Below are positions 41,289-50,012 of a DNA stretch of 64,000 nucleotides, piece by piece. The stretch spans positions 5,416-69,415 of the forward strand of contig JBIQHJ010000013.1 in assembly GCA_044508625.1 (NCBI GenBank), written 5' to 3'. Positions within the stretch are counted from its first letter, which is position 1, and every line of letters starts with the position of its first letter. This DNA comes from Castellaniella sp044508625 (GTDB lineage Bacteria; Pseudomonadota; Gammaproteobacteria; Burkholderiales; Burkholderiaceae_B). Below the pieces are notes generated by a model, which saw only the letters and a list, made by a program, of their open reading frames with translations, was not told where the DNA came from and did not search any database. Position numbers and translations under genes: made by a program.

Positions 41289-43913
41289 TCAGGCCTCCAG
41301 GCGCGCCTGCACCCAGGCCCGCACGCTCGCGATGGCGCCGTCCAGGGCCGAGACGTCGGAGCCGCCGCCCATGGCCATGTCGGGACGGCCGCCGCCCTTG
41401 CCGCCCACCTGCGCCGCGACGGCGCCCACCAGGTCGCCCGCCTTGACCCGGGCCGTCAGGCTCGGGCTCACGCCGGCCACCAGGCTGATCCGGCCGTCCG
41501 ACACCGCCGCCAGCAGCACGATGGCATTGTCCAGCCGGGCCTTGAGCTGGTCCACCATGCCGCGCAGGGCCTTGGGATCCACCCCGGACAGGCGCGCCGC
41601 GAGCAGGCGCGCGCCCGGGAGCTCGATGGCCTGGCCCGCCAGGTCGCTGCCGGCGGCCGCGGCGAGCTTGTCCTGCAGGCGCTCGAGGTCGCGCTCGAGG
41701 TGGCGCGCCTGCTGCTGCAAGGCCTGGATGCGCTCGGGAATCTCGGCGGCCTGCGACTTGAGCAGGCCCGCGGCGCGGTCGAGCATGTCCTGCGCCTGCT
41801 GGACCCATTCGAGCGCCCTGCGCCCCGTGACCGCCTCGACGCGGCGGATGCCGGCGGCCACGCCGCCCTCGGAGACGATCTTGAACAGGCCGATGTCGCC
41901 CGTGCGTGCGACGTGGGTGCCGCCGCACAGCTCGCGCGAGAAGCCGATGTCCAGCACGCGCACCACGTCCCCGTATTTCTCGCCGAACAGCGCCACCGCG
42001 CCGCCCTCGACCGCCTGGTCGTAGGACATGAGCTGCGTGCGCACCGGCTCGTTGTCCAGGATCTCGGCGTTGACGATGCGCTCGACCTCGGCGATCTGCG
42101 CCGGGCTCATGGGCGCGTCATGGGCGAAATCGAAGCGGGTCTTGTCGCCGTCGACCAGCGAGCCGCGCTGCTGCACGTGGTCGCCCAGCACCTGGCGCAA
42201 GGCCTTGTGCATCAGGTGGGTGGCCGAGTGGTTGCGCATCGTGTCGCGCCGGCGCGCCTGGTCGACGTGCGCCTCGACGGCGTCGCCCACCGACAGGGCG
42301 CCCTCGAGCAGGCTGCCATGGTGCCCGAAGACGTCGCTCTGGATCTTTTGCGTGTCGCCGACCTGGAAGCGCGCTCCCGCCGGGCCCGCGAGCAGCCCGG
42401 TGTCGCCCACCTGTCCGCCCGACTCGGCGTAGAAAGGCGTGGCGTCGAGCACCACGACCGCGTCCTGCCCCTGCGCGATGGACGGCACCTGCACGCCGTC
42501 CACGTACAGCGCGGTCACGGTCGCGCGCCCGTCGAAATGCTCGTAGCCGTCGAAGCGCGTGGCCACGCCCTCGTAGCTGAGCTCGGCGGCGGCCTTGAAC
42601 TTGCCGGCGGCGCGCGCCTGCTCGCGCTGGCGCGCCATCGCCCGCTCGAAGCCCTCGAGGTCGACCTCGACGCGGCGCTCGCGGCAGATGTCGGCGGTCA
42701 GGTCCACCGGGAAGCCGTAGGTGTCGTAGAGCGTGAACAGCGTCTGCCCGTCCAGCGGCCGGCCCTCGGGCAGCTCGCCCAGCGCGGCCTCGAGGATCCG
42801 CATGCCGTTCTCGAGCGTCTCGCTGAAGCGTTCCTCCTCCTGGCGCAGGACCTGCTCGACGCGCGACTGCTGGGCCACGAGCTCGGGATACGCCCCGCCC
42901 ATCTGCCCGACCAGGTCGGCCACCAGGCGATGGAAGAACGCCCCGTTCTGGCCGAGCTTGTGCCCATGGCGCAGGGCCCGGCGGATGATCCGGCGCAGCA
43001 CGTAGCCGCGCCCCTCGTTGCCCGGGATCACCCCGTCGACGATCAGGAAGCTGCACGCGCGGATGTGGTCGGCGATGACCTTGAGGGAATTGTCGTTCAG
43101 GTCCGTCGTCCCGGTCTCGCGCGCGGCGGCGCGTATCAGGGACTGGAACAGGTCGATCTCGTAGTTGGAATGCACGTGCTGCAGCACGGCCGCGATGCGC
43201 TCGAGCCCCATGCCGGTGTCCACGCAGGGCCGCGGCAGCGGATGCATGACGCCCTGGGCGTCGCGCTCGAACTGCATGAACACGAGGTTCCAGATCTCGA
43301 TGTAGCGGTCGCCGTCCTCCTCGGGCGATCCCGGAGGCCCGCCCCAGATCCCGGGGCCGTGGTCGTAGAAGATCTCGGAACACGGGCCGCAGGGGCCGGT
43401 GTCGGCCATCTGCCAGAAATTGTCCGAGGCGTAGCGCGCGCCCTTGTTGTCGCCGATCCGGATGATGCGCTCGGCGGGCACGCCGATCTCGTCGGCCCAG
43501 ATGCCGTAGGCCTCGTCGTCCTCCTGGTAGACGGTGACCCAGAGCTTTTCCCTGGGCAGCCCGTAGACCTCGGTCAGCAGGGTCCAGGCGTAGCGGATCG
43601 CGTCGTGCTTGAAATAGTCGCCGAAGCTGAAATTGCCGAGCATCTCGAAGAACGTGTGATGGCGGGCGGTATAGCCCACGTTCTCGAGATCGTTGTGCTT
43701 GCCGCCGGCGCGCACGCAGCGCTGCGCGGTGGTCGCCCGGCGATACGGCCGCGTGTCCTTGCCGGTGAACACGTCCTTGAACTGCACCATCCCCGAATTG
43801 GTGAACAGCAGCGTCGGGTCGTTGGCCGGCACGAGCGGCGATGACGGCACGACCTGATGCCCCTTGGATTCGAAAAAGGACAGGAACTTCTGACGGATCT
43901 CGGTGGTTTTCAT
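41289..43913 (-). CDS. alaS: Alanyl-tRNA synthetase
   Basis: Class II synthetase charging tRNA-Ala, with editing and C-Ala domains. The 874-residue protein starts MKTTEIRQKFLSFFESKGHQ. It has class II motifs (NSGMVQFKDVFTG, HHTFFEMLGNFSFGDYFK, GNEGRGYVLRRIIRRAL) and the editing-domain zinc motifs HSATHLMHKAL and CGGTHVARTGDI. The C-terminal oligomerisation part ends GGRPDMAMGGGSDVSALDGA. Length is normal. It lies 60 bp after the M20 gene on the same strand and runs into tusA. Confidence 0.97.
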   Translation of the reverse strand: MKTTEIRQKFLSFFESKGHQVVPSSPLVPANDPTLLFTNSGMVQFKDVFTGKDTRPYRRATTAQRCVRAGGKHNDLENVGYTARHHTFFEMLGNFSFGDYFKHDAIRYAWTLLTEVYGLPREKLWVTVYQEDDEAYGIWADEIGVPAERIIRIGDNKGARYASDNFWQMADTGPCGPCSEIFYDHGPGIWGGPPGSPEEDGDRYIEIWNLVFMQFERDAQGVMHPLPRPCVDTGMGLERIAAVLQHVHSNYEIDLFQSLIRAAARETGTTDLNDNSLKVIADHIRACSFLIVDGVIPGNEGRGYVLRRIIRRALRHGHKLGQNGAFFHRLVADLVGQMGGAYPELVAQQSRVEQVLRQEEERFSETLENGMRILEAALGELPEGRPLDGQTLFTLYDTYGFPVDLTADICRERRVEVDLEGFERAMARQREQARAAGKFKAAAELSYEGVATRFDGYEHFDGRATVTALYVDGVQVPSIAQGQDAVVVLDATPFYAESGGQVGDTGLLAGPAGARFQVGDTQKIQSDVFGHHGSLLEGALSVGDAVEAHVDQARRRDTMRNHSATHLMHKALRQVLGDHVQQRGSLVDGDKTRFDFAHDAPMSPAQIAEVERIVNAEILDNEPVRTQLMSYDQAVEGGAVALFGEKYGDVVRVLDIGFSRELCGGTHVARTGDIGLFKIVSEGGVAAGIRRVEAVTGRRALEWVQQAQDMLDRAAGLLKSQAAEIPERIQALQQQARHLERDLERLQDKLAAAAGSDLAGQAIELPGARLLAARLSGVDPKALRGMVDQLKARLDNAIVLLAAVSDGRISLVAGVSPSLTARVKAGDLVGAVAAQVGGKGGGRPDMAMGGGSDVSALDGAIASVRAWVQARLEA

Positions 43914-43973
43914 TCGCTATGCCGCATGGGATGGTCTGGGTGCCCTGGGAAAGGCAACCAGGAATTATAGCGT

Positions 43974-45251
43974 CTAAGCACCCTCCGCCAGGAGGAAGTC
44001 GGCGAGCATCCGCGCGACCACCAGCGTGGCGCCGCGCAGGTCCGGCAGCGACAGGTTCTCGTCGGCCTGCTTGGCGCGCGACTCGAGCAGCGTGCGCGGT
44101 CCGGCGCCGTACAGCACCACCGGCACGCCGTGCTCGCCGTAGAGGCGCGCGTCGGCGTACAGGGGCGTGCCGCAAGCCTCGATCGGCTCGCCCAGGACCT
44201 CCCGGGCGTGGCGCCGCAGGCTCTCGACGATGCGCTCGTGGCCGGGCAGCGCGCGCAGCGGGCGCGCGAGCAGCGTCCGGCGCACCGCCACCCGGATGCC
44301 GGGCAGCCCCTCGGCGGCGGCCTGGATGAAGGCGCGCACCTGCGCCTCCACCTCGGCCGGATCCTCCTCGGGGATCATGCGGCGGTCCATCCCGAGAACC
44401 ACCCTGCCGGGCACCACGTTGGTGCTCGTGCCGCCCTCGATACGGCCGACGATCATCGTCGGGCTCTCGATGCCCGGGACGCAGGAACGGATCCGCTCGA
44501 GGGCGTCGGCCTGGCGATGGATCTCGCCGAGGATGCGCGTGGCCGCGCGCAGGGCGTCGTGGCCCGAGCGCGGCATGGAGCCGTGCGCGGCCTTGCCGTC
44601 GATCGTGACCTCGAACTGCAGGCAGCCGTTGTGCGCCGTGACCGCCGCGTAGCTGAAGCCGGCGCACAGCGCGTAGTCGGGCCGCGTCAGGCCCTGTTCC
44701 AGCAGCCAGCCGGGCCCCAGCAATCCGCCGGTCTCCTCGTCGTAGGTGAAGTGCAGCTCAATCGCCCCGGCCAGCGGGGCGCCGCTCGCCTCCAGCGCGC
44801 GCACCGCATGCAGGTAGGTGGTGAAATCGCTCTTGGACACGGCCGCGGCCCGGCCGTAGATGCGGCCGTCCTCGACCACCCCGCCGTAGGGCGGGCGCGT
44901 CCAGCCCTCGCCGGGCGGCACCACGTCGCCGTGCGCGTTCAGGGCGAAGACCGGCCCGCCCGCCGCGTACCGGCGGCGCACGATGAGGTTGGTGACGCTG
45001 CGCATGCCGCGCGCCCGGACGAGGTCCTCCGGCACGGGATGGCGCTCGGCCTCCCAGCCCCAGCCCTCGACGATCCGCGCCACCGCCTCGGCATGCGGCG
45101 CCGTGTCGCCCGGCGGGACGTCGGTGGGAATCGCGATGAGGGTGCGCAGCAGCTCGACCTGTTCGTCGAAATGCGCGTCCACCCAGGCGCGCAGGCGGTC
45201 TTGCAGGCTCGCGCCGGCGGGCGGCGGATGCTGGTCGGTGGGCTGGATCAT
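43974..45251 (-). CDS. M20-family metallo-amidohydrolase in the purine cluster
   Basis: Binuclear-zinc amidohydrolase of the ArgE/DapE/allantoate-hydrolase clan; 425 residues from the ATG at 45251 (GAGG upstream). First metal motif NAHGDVVPPGEGW (H107, D109); catalytic glutamate in YDEETGG (about E172). The usual bridging motif GRGxxDxK reads GRAAAVSKSD here: Val stands where the bridging Asp should be, and D142 follows four residues later. Dimerisation domain AAHGSMPRSGHDALRA and a C-terminal histidine region are present. Lying downstream of allantoicase and allantoinase, it may hydrolyse ureidoglycolate or a carbamoyl intermediate (inferred). Acylamino-acid hydrolysis is the alternative. 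Confidence 0.82.
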   Translation of the reverse strand: MIQPTDQHPPPAGASLQDRLRAWVDAHFDEQVELLRTLIAIPTDVPPGDTAPHAEAVARIVEGWGWEAERHPVPEDLVRARGMRSVTNLIVRRRYAAGGPVFALNAHGDVVPPGEGWTRPPYGGVVEDGRIYGRAAAVSKSDFTTYLHAVRALEASGAPLAGAIELHFTYDEETGGLLGPGWLLEQGLTRPDYALCAGFSYAAVTAHNGCLQFEVTIDGKAAHGSMPRSGHDALRAATRILGEIHRQADALERIRSCVPGIESPTMIVGRIEGGTSTNVVPGRVVLGMDRRMIPEEDPAEVEAQVRAFIQAAAEGLPGIRVAVRRTLLARPLRALPGHERIVESLRRHAREVLGEPIEACGTPLYADARLYGEHGVPVVLYGAGPRTLLESRAKQADENLSLPDLRGATLVVARMLADFLLAEGA

Positions 45252-45338
45252 GGGGGCCTCGCTCGGGAATCGTCCATGTGAGGCAGGCACCTTGCGGTGC
45301 CTGCGCGGAAACAAACGGTGCCGCGTCGTGCGCGGGGG

Positions 45339-46379
45339 TCAGCGGGCCAGGCGGCCCCAGATGCGCACGCGGCTCAGGCCGCCGTCGGGAAAGATGTTGA
45401 CGCGCACGTGCGAGACCGGCCCGATGGGCTGGATCTGCCCGCCCTCGAAGAAATGTTGCTTGTCCATCTCGGTCTTCTGCTCGCCCAGGAGCTCGGGCCA
45501 GAACATGGACTGCGTCACCAGGGACTGGTCGGTCGACTCGGCCACCAGGGCGCCCAGCACGGACACCCGGTCGGGATAGTTGCCCTTGAAGTGCGCGGTG
45601 TCGATCTCGATCTTTTCCACGGTGACGGCGTGGCCCAGCTCGAGGATCAGCCAGTCGTTGCCCGGCTCGCGGCGGCGGCGCGTTTCCCAGCCGTCGCCCA
45701 TGTCGACGCCCCGGCCCGGCTTGAGGATGCCCGTCGGCACGCCGTAGTGCGCGTCGCTGTAGGCGACGATGCGCCCGCCGTTGGCCAGCGCCGACACCTC
45801 GTACAGGACGCCGGGATCGCGGCGCTCCCAGTCGCAGGCCGGCCGGCCGTAGACGCGCAGGCGGGCCACGCCGCCGTCGGGGAATATGTTCAGGCGCAGG
45901 TGCGTCCAGACGCGGTCGTCCCTGACCTCGACGAAATGATGGGCGCTGGCCTTCAGCGAGGTGGCGGGCACGATCTCGACCCATTCGGCCGAATCGTCCG
46001 GGTCGCCCTCGCAGCGGCAGGCCAGCAGCGAGGCCGCGGGCGGGAAATTGCCCGTGAAGTGGCTGGTGTCGATGTCCACGCCCTCGATGACCCCCGGCAG
46101 GCCAAGCCGGACGATGGCGTGGTCGTGGCCGCCGTTGCGCCGCCGGCGGGTTTCCCAGCCGTCCATCCACTTGCCGTGGTCGTCGAACTTGCCGACGATG
46201 AAGATCGGCCCGGACGATTGCAGCATGCGCTCGGCCGGCGCAAAGAACTCGTCGGTGCAGGATACGACCCGGGCGCCCAGGTCGGCGCTGGCGAGGTTCG
46301 GGTGGCGGACCGCGAACGCGGGCAAGTCGGCGGCGGGGGCATCGATGACGGTGCCGGCGGGCAGATTGGGGGTAGCCAT
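45339..46379 (-). CDS. alc: Allantoicase
   Basis: Hydrolyses allantoate to ureidoglycolate and urea. The 346-residue protein contains the two tandem allantoicase domains of the family. Each half carries GWETRRRR (residues about 75 and 235 from the chosen start) and ends with a similar strand: LRLNIFPDGGVARLRVYGR in the first half, VRVNIFPDGGLSRVRIWGR in the second. The ATG at 46379 with GGAG upstream is chosen over a TTG five codons earlier. Operon: GntR, puuE, alc, M20. Length and duplication agree with the family. Confidence 0.95.
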   Translation of the reverse strand: MATPNLPAGTVIDAPAADLPAFAVRHPNLASADLGARVVSCTDEFFAPAERMLQSSGPIFIVGKFDDHGKWMDGWETRRRRNGGHDHAIVRLGLPGVIEGVDIDTSHFTGNFPPAASLLACRCEGDPDDSAEWVEIVPATSLKASAHHFVEVRDDRVWTHLRLNIFPDGGVARLRVYGRPACDWERRDPGVLYEVSALANGGRIVAYSDAHYGVPTGILKPGRGVDMGDGWETRRRREPGNDWLILELGHAVTVEKIEIDTAHFKGNYPDRVSVLGALVAESTDQSLVTQSMFWPELLGEQKTEMDKQHFFEGGQIQPIGPVSHVRVNIFPDGGLSRVRIWGRLAR

Positions 46380-46407
46380 GGGGACATGCTCCAAAACGGG
46401 GTGGTGC

Positions 46408-46430
46408 GCCCGCCGGATCCTCCGGCGGGC
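46408..46430. promoter_or_regulatory. Hairpin between puuE and alc
   Basis: Perfect 10-bp stem (46408-46417 with 46421-46430) and a TCC loop in the 100-bp gap between the puuE stop and the alc start. GC-rich, with no T-run on either strand. Probably an mRNA-processing or stability element inside the operon rather than a strong terminator. Confidence 0.5.
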
Positions 46431-46479
46431 CGCGGGACGCGGGCCCGCCGGCGAGCGGCGAGCCCGTGAAACACGGCGC

Positions 46480-47412
46480 TCAGGCGCCTTTCCAGGGGTG
46501 ATGCCGGGCCCAATGGCGGGCGATGTCGGCCCGCGTGGCGATCCATACGCGCTCGTGCCTTTGCACGTGGTCGAGGAACCTCTGCAAGCCCGCGAAGCGT
46601 CCGGGACGCCCGATCAGGCGGCAGTGCAGGCCGACCGACATCATCTTGGGCGCGGTCTCGCCCTCGGCGTACAGGACGTCGAAGGCGTCCCTCAGATACT
46701 GGTAGAAATGCTCGGCGGTGTTGAAGCCCTGGGGCGAGGCGAAGCGCATGTCGTTCGTGTCCAGGGTATAGGGCACGATGAGCTGTGGCCGCGTGTTGCC
46801 GTCGGGCAGTTCCACCTCGGCCCAGAACGGCAGGTCGTCGCCGTAGTAGTCCGCGTCGTAGAGGAATTTCCCCTCCTCGGCCACGATGCGCAAGGTGTTG
46901 GGGCTGTCGCGCCCGGTGTACCAGCCGTCGGGGTGGCGGCCGAGCAGGCGGGTGACGACCTCGACGCAGCGCCGGAAATGCTCGCGCTCGACCTCCTCGG
47001 GGATCGACTGGTAGTGGATCCAGCGATAGCCGTGGCAGGCGACCTCGTGGCCCAGCTCGACGAAGGCGCGGGCCACCTCGGGATGGCGCTCGAGCGCCAT
47101 GCCCACGGCAAAGACCGTCAGGGGCAGGCCGCGGCGCTCGAATTCGCGCAGGATGCGCCAGACCCCGGCGCGCGAGCCGTACTCGTAGATCGACTCCATC
47201 GACAGGTGGCGGTCGGGATAGGCGGCGGCCCCGATGATCTCGGACAGGAACTGCTCGGAGCCCGCATCGCCGTGCAGCACGCAGTTCTCGCCCCCCTCCT
47301 CGTAGTTCAGGACGAACTGCACCGCGACGCGCGCCCCGCCCGGCCAGTCGGCATGGGGCGGATTGCGGCCATAGCCGACCAGGTCGCGGGGATAGGCTGT
47401 GCTGCTGGACAT
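46480..47412 (-). CDS. puuE: Allantoinase PuuE (polysaccharide-deacetylase fold, cofactor-independent)
   Basis: Opens the hydantoin ring of allantoin to allantoate. It is of the NodB/polysaccharide-deacetylase superfamily rather than the metal-dependent AllB type. The 310-residue protein has the PuuE start YPRDLVGYGRNPPHADWPGGARVAVQFVLNYEEGGEN, VACHGYRWIHYQSI and GYRDSPNTLRI-like WYTGRDSPNTLRI motifs. It is not fused to OHCU decarboxylase, as some PuuE proteins are. GntR lies 17 bp upstream and alc follows. Confidence 0.93.
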   Translation of the reverse strand: MSSSTAYPRDLVGYGRNPPHADWPGGARVAVQFVLNYEEGGENCVLHGDAGSEQFLSEIIGAAAYPDRHLSMESIYEYGSRAGVWRILREFERRGLPLTVFAVGMALERHPEVARAFVELGHEVACHGYRWIHYQSIPEEVEREHFRRCVEVVTRLLGRHPDGWYTGRDSPNTLRIVAEEGKFLYDADYYGDDLPFWAEVELPDGNTRPQLIVPYTLDTNDMRFASPQGFNTAEHFYQYLRDAFDVLYAEGETAPKMMSVGLHCRLIGRPGRFAGLQRFLDHVQRHERVWIATRADIARHWARHHPWKGA

Positions 47413-47429
47413 GGAAGGAGTCTCCTTGG

Positions 47430-48191
47430 TCAGATCTTGACGCTGAACGCGGCCCAGGGATCCGGCACGCCGCCGGCCGCCTCCCCCATGCGCTGTTCGC
47501 AATCCTGCAGGTGGTGGCGCATGGCCTCGCGCGCGCCCGGCGCGTCGCCGCGGGCGATGAGGTCCAGCACCTCCCGGTGCTCGACGTACGAGCAGGCGGT
47601 GTCGCCGGGCGTGTCGTGGAAGGCGATGATGAGCGTCGTGCGCGCGCACAGGCCGTGCAGCATCTCGGTCAGCACCTGGTTGTCGGCCAGGCGCGCCAGC
47701 TCGACGTGGAAGGCGTTGGACAGACGGATCCAACTGATGCGGTCGCCCGTCTCGAACGCGCGCTGCTCGCGATCCACCATGTCATGCAAGGGGCGCAGGG
47801 CCTCGGCGATGCCAGGCCGCGCGGCCAGGGCGTCGATCACGATGCATTCCAGGGCCTGGCGCATGGCGAACACGTCGCGGGTTTCCTTGGGCGTGGCCTG
47901 CCAGACGTAGGCGCCGCGGTTGGGCTCGATCACCACGATCTTGTCGTGCGCGAGCTGCGACAGCGCGGCGCGCACCGTCGCGCGCGAGCATGAAAAGATC
48001 GAGCACAGCGTCGCCTCGGTCAGCTTTGCGCCGGGCAGCAGGCGGCGGTCCATCGCGGCGTCGAAGATCTCGCCATAGACGCGCTCGGCCTCGGAGCGCG
48101 CGCCGCCCTCCGCCCCCGGCCGCTTACGCAGCGAGGAGGCGCTCGGGGCGTCGAGTTCGCCCGCCGCTTTCCTGGATTTCAACCGGAGCAT
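47430..48191 (-). CDS. GntR-family (FadR/FCD subfamily) regulator of purine catabolism
   Basis: Winged HTH (VYGEIFDAAMDRRLLPGAKL through CSRATVRAALSQLAHDKIVVIEPNRGAYVW) followed by an all-helical FCD effector domain (VFAMRQALECIVIDALA, with SNAFHVELARLADN and HREVLDLIARGDAPGAREAM carrying the metal- or ligand-binding histidines). 253 residues. Arg/Lys-rich N-terminal extension before the HTH. It is the first gene of the puuE-alc-M20 operon and faces uraH-puuD. It very likely represses both directions, releasing on a urate-pathway intermediate (inferred). Confidence 0.9.
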   Translation of the reverse strand: MLRLKSRKAAGELDAPSASSLRKRPGAEGGARSEAERVYGEIFDAAMDRRLLPGAKLTEATLCSIFSCSRATVRAALSQLAHDKIVVIEPNRGAYVWQATPKETRDVFAMRQALECIVIDALAARPGIAEALRPLHDMVDREQRAFETGDRISWIRLSNAFHVELARLADNQVLTEMLHGLCARTTLIIAFHDTPGDTACSYVEHREVLDLIARGDAPGAREAMRHHLQDCEQRMGEAAGGVPDPWAAFSVKI

Positions 48192-48212
48192 GGGAATCTT
48201 GTAAAACCAAAG

Positions 48213-48266
48213 TTGTTGACAATTATTGTGGATCGGACGAAAATCGTCAACACAAATTGTTTACAA
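48213..48266. promoter_or_regulatory. Divergent GntR/uraH control region: two TTGTTKACAATTA boxes and the gntR promoter
   Basis: Perfect TTGT-NN-ACAA palindromes occur at 48213-48222 and 48257-48266. Each continues as ATTA or equivalent, so the 13-mer TTGTTKACAATTA is repeated directly 44 bp apart (four helical turns). On the minus strand -35 TTGACG (48250-48245) and -10 AATAAT (48227-48222), 17 bases apart, form a good promoter for gntR; box 1 covers the end of its -10 and box 2 sits just upstream of the -35. TTGTNNACAA is a common FadR-family operator core. Binding by the adjacent regulator is inferred. Confidence 0.7.
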
Positions 48267-48395
48267 TTACTCAACTGTCCTGCCCCGGAGTCGTTCACAG
48301 GCGCCAGCCACGGACTCCGCGAACCGTCGCCGCAGGCGGCGGGCCGGCCATACCGGGGGCCTTCCTGGCAGGATGCTGACCGGAGACAAAATCCC

Positions 48396-48749
48396 ATGGG
48401 AAAACTATCCACCCATGTGCTGGACACCGTCCACGGTGTGCCGGCCCAGGGCGTCGCCCTGGAACTCTATCGCCTCGACGGCGACACGCGCACCCTGCTC
48501 AAGCGCACGGCCACCAACGCCGACGGCCGCTGCGACGAGCCCCTGCTCGGCGGCGCCGAGCTGCGGCGCGGCACCTACGAACTGGTCTTTCACGCCGGGG
48601 ATTATTTCGCCCGGCGCGGCGTCCAGTTGCCCACGCCGCGCTTCGTCGACCAGGTCATCCTGCGCTTCGGCGTGGCCAATCCGGACGAGAACTACCACGT
48701 CCCGCTGGTCGTGACCCCCTGGACCTGGTCCACCTACCGCGGCAGCTAG
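48396..48749 (+). CDS. uraH: 5-hydroxyisourate hydrolase (transthyretin-like)
   Basis: Hydrolyses HIU to OHCU, the second step after urate oxidation. The 117-residue protein shows the transthyretin-related motifs: LSTHVLDTVHGVPAQGV with catalytic His7, LKRTATNADGRCDEPLL with the conserved Arg, and the terminal YHVPLVVTPWTWSTYRGS with the YRGS signature. A GGAGA site lies about 12 bases upstream of the ATG at 48396. It is the first gene on the plus side of the divergent control region, 48 bp before puuD. Confidence 0.96.
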   Translation: MGKLSTHVLDTVHGVPAQGVALELYRLDGDTRTLLKRTATNADGRCDEPLLGGAELRRGTYELVFHAGDYFARRGVQLPTPRFVDQVILRFGVANPDENYHVPLVVTPWTWSTYRGS

Positions 48750-48797
48750 CCGCCCGCGCGCCCGCCGCACCCATCGAACAACGATAGAGGCAAACCC

Positions 48798-50006
48798 ATG
48801 GAAGGATTCCTTCTGGAATACGGCAATCTGCTGCTGCGCTGGCTGCACGTCATCGCGGCCATCGCGTGGATCGGCGAATCGATCTACTTCGTCATGCTCG
48901 ACCTGAGCCTGCACCCGCCCCGCGGCGAGCACGCCAGGAAACTCGGCGTCTTCGGCGAAATGTGGTCCGTGCATGGCGGCGGTTTCTACCACAACCAGAA
49001 ATACCTGACCAACCCGGCCGAGCTGCCCGAGGACATGCACTGGTCCTTCTGGAAGGCCTACACCACCTGGCTCTCGGGCTTCGCGCTGTTTTCCCTGATG
49101 TACCTGTCCAAGCCGGCGTTCTACCTGGTCAACACCGCCAGCCCCTGGGCCTGGGCGGCCGGGATGAGCGGCACCGAGGCGAGCGCCCTCGCCGTGGCCT
49201 TCCTGATCGTCGGCTACATCCTCTATTCCCGCATGTGCCGCCTCATCAGCCCCACCATGAACCGCGACGGCCTGCTGAGCCTCGCCGTGGGCGTGATGAT
49301 GGTGGTGGTCGCCTGGCTGACCACCCAGATATTCCCGGGCCGCGCCGCCTTCCTCATCACCGGCGCGCTGATGGCGACCTGCATGTCGGCCAATGTGTTC
49401 TTCTGGATCATCCCCGGCCAGCGCCGCATGGTGAAAGCCCTCAAGGCCGGGCAGACGCCCGATCCGCTGGACGGCAAGCTCGGCAAGCAGCGCTCGGTGC
49501 ACAACACGTACTTCACGCTGCCCGTCGTGTTCCTGATGCTCAGCAACCACTATTCGTTCACCTACACGAACGAATACGCCTGGATCATCATGTGCCTGTT
49601 CATCTTCGCGGGAGCGGCGATCCGCCAGTATTTCGTGCTGCGCCACACCGGCAGGAACGACCTGCGCTTCCCGGCCGCCGGCATCGCCATGCTGGCCATC
49701 ATCGGCTGGCTCGCGGCGCCCTCCGGCGCGCCCGCCGCGGCCGGAGGGCCGCAGGCCGCCGTCACGCTCGAACGGGTCCAGGGCATCGTCGCCGCGCGCT
49801 GCACCGAGTGCCATTCCGCCAAGCCGACCTACGCGGGCTTTGCCGCCGCGCCGGCGGGCATCATGCTGGACACGGCCGACGAGATCCTGCTGCACGCCGT
49901 CCAGATCAAGACCGTGGTCGCCAGCAAGTACATGCCGCTCGCCAACCTCACCCAGATGAGCGACGACGAGCGCGCCCTCATCGCCGCATGGAGCGGTGGC
50001 AAGTAG
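48798..50006 (+). CDS. puuD: Membrane urate hydroxylase PuuD with cytochrome c tail
   Basis: Oxidises urate to 5-hydroxyisourate at the inner membrane. It is an eight-to-nine-helix protein (LLLRWLHVIAAIAWIGESIYFVMLD onward) ending in a periplasmic cytochrome c domain. The haem-binding CTECH is at residues 335-339 and a distal methionine is available in KYMPLANLTQM. Conserved helix histidines (WLHV, SVHGGGFYH) are present. 402 residues, as in the family. Its stop is 6 bp from the pilV stop (convergent). No separate uraD is visible in the cluster. Confidence 0.93.
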   Translation: MEGFLLEYGNLLLRWLHVIAAIAWIGESIYFVMLDLSLHPPRGEHARKLGVFGEMWSVHGGGFYHNQKYLTNPAELPEDMHWSFWKAYTTWLSGFALFSLMYLSKPAFYLVNTASPWAWAAGMSGTEASALAVAFLIVGYILYSRMCRLISPTMNRDGLLSLAVGVMMVVVAWLTTQIFPGRAAFLITGALMATCMSANVFFWIIPGQRRMVKALKAGQTPDPLDGKLGKQRSVHNTYFTLPVVFLMLSNHYSFTYTNEYAWIIMCLFIFAGAAIRQYFVLRHTGRNDLRFPAAGIAMLAIIGWLAAPSGAPAAAGGPQAAVTLERVQGIVAARCTECHSAKPTYAGFAAAPAGIMLDTADEILLHAVQIKTVVASKYMPLANLTQMSDDERALIAAWSGGK

Positions 50007-50012
50007 GGGCGC

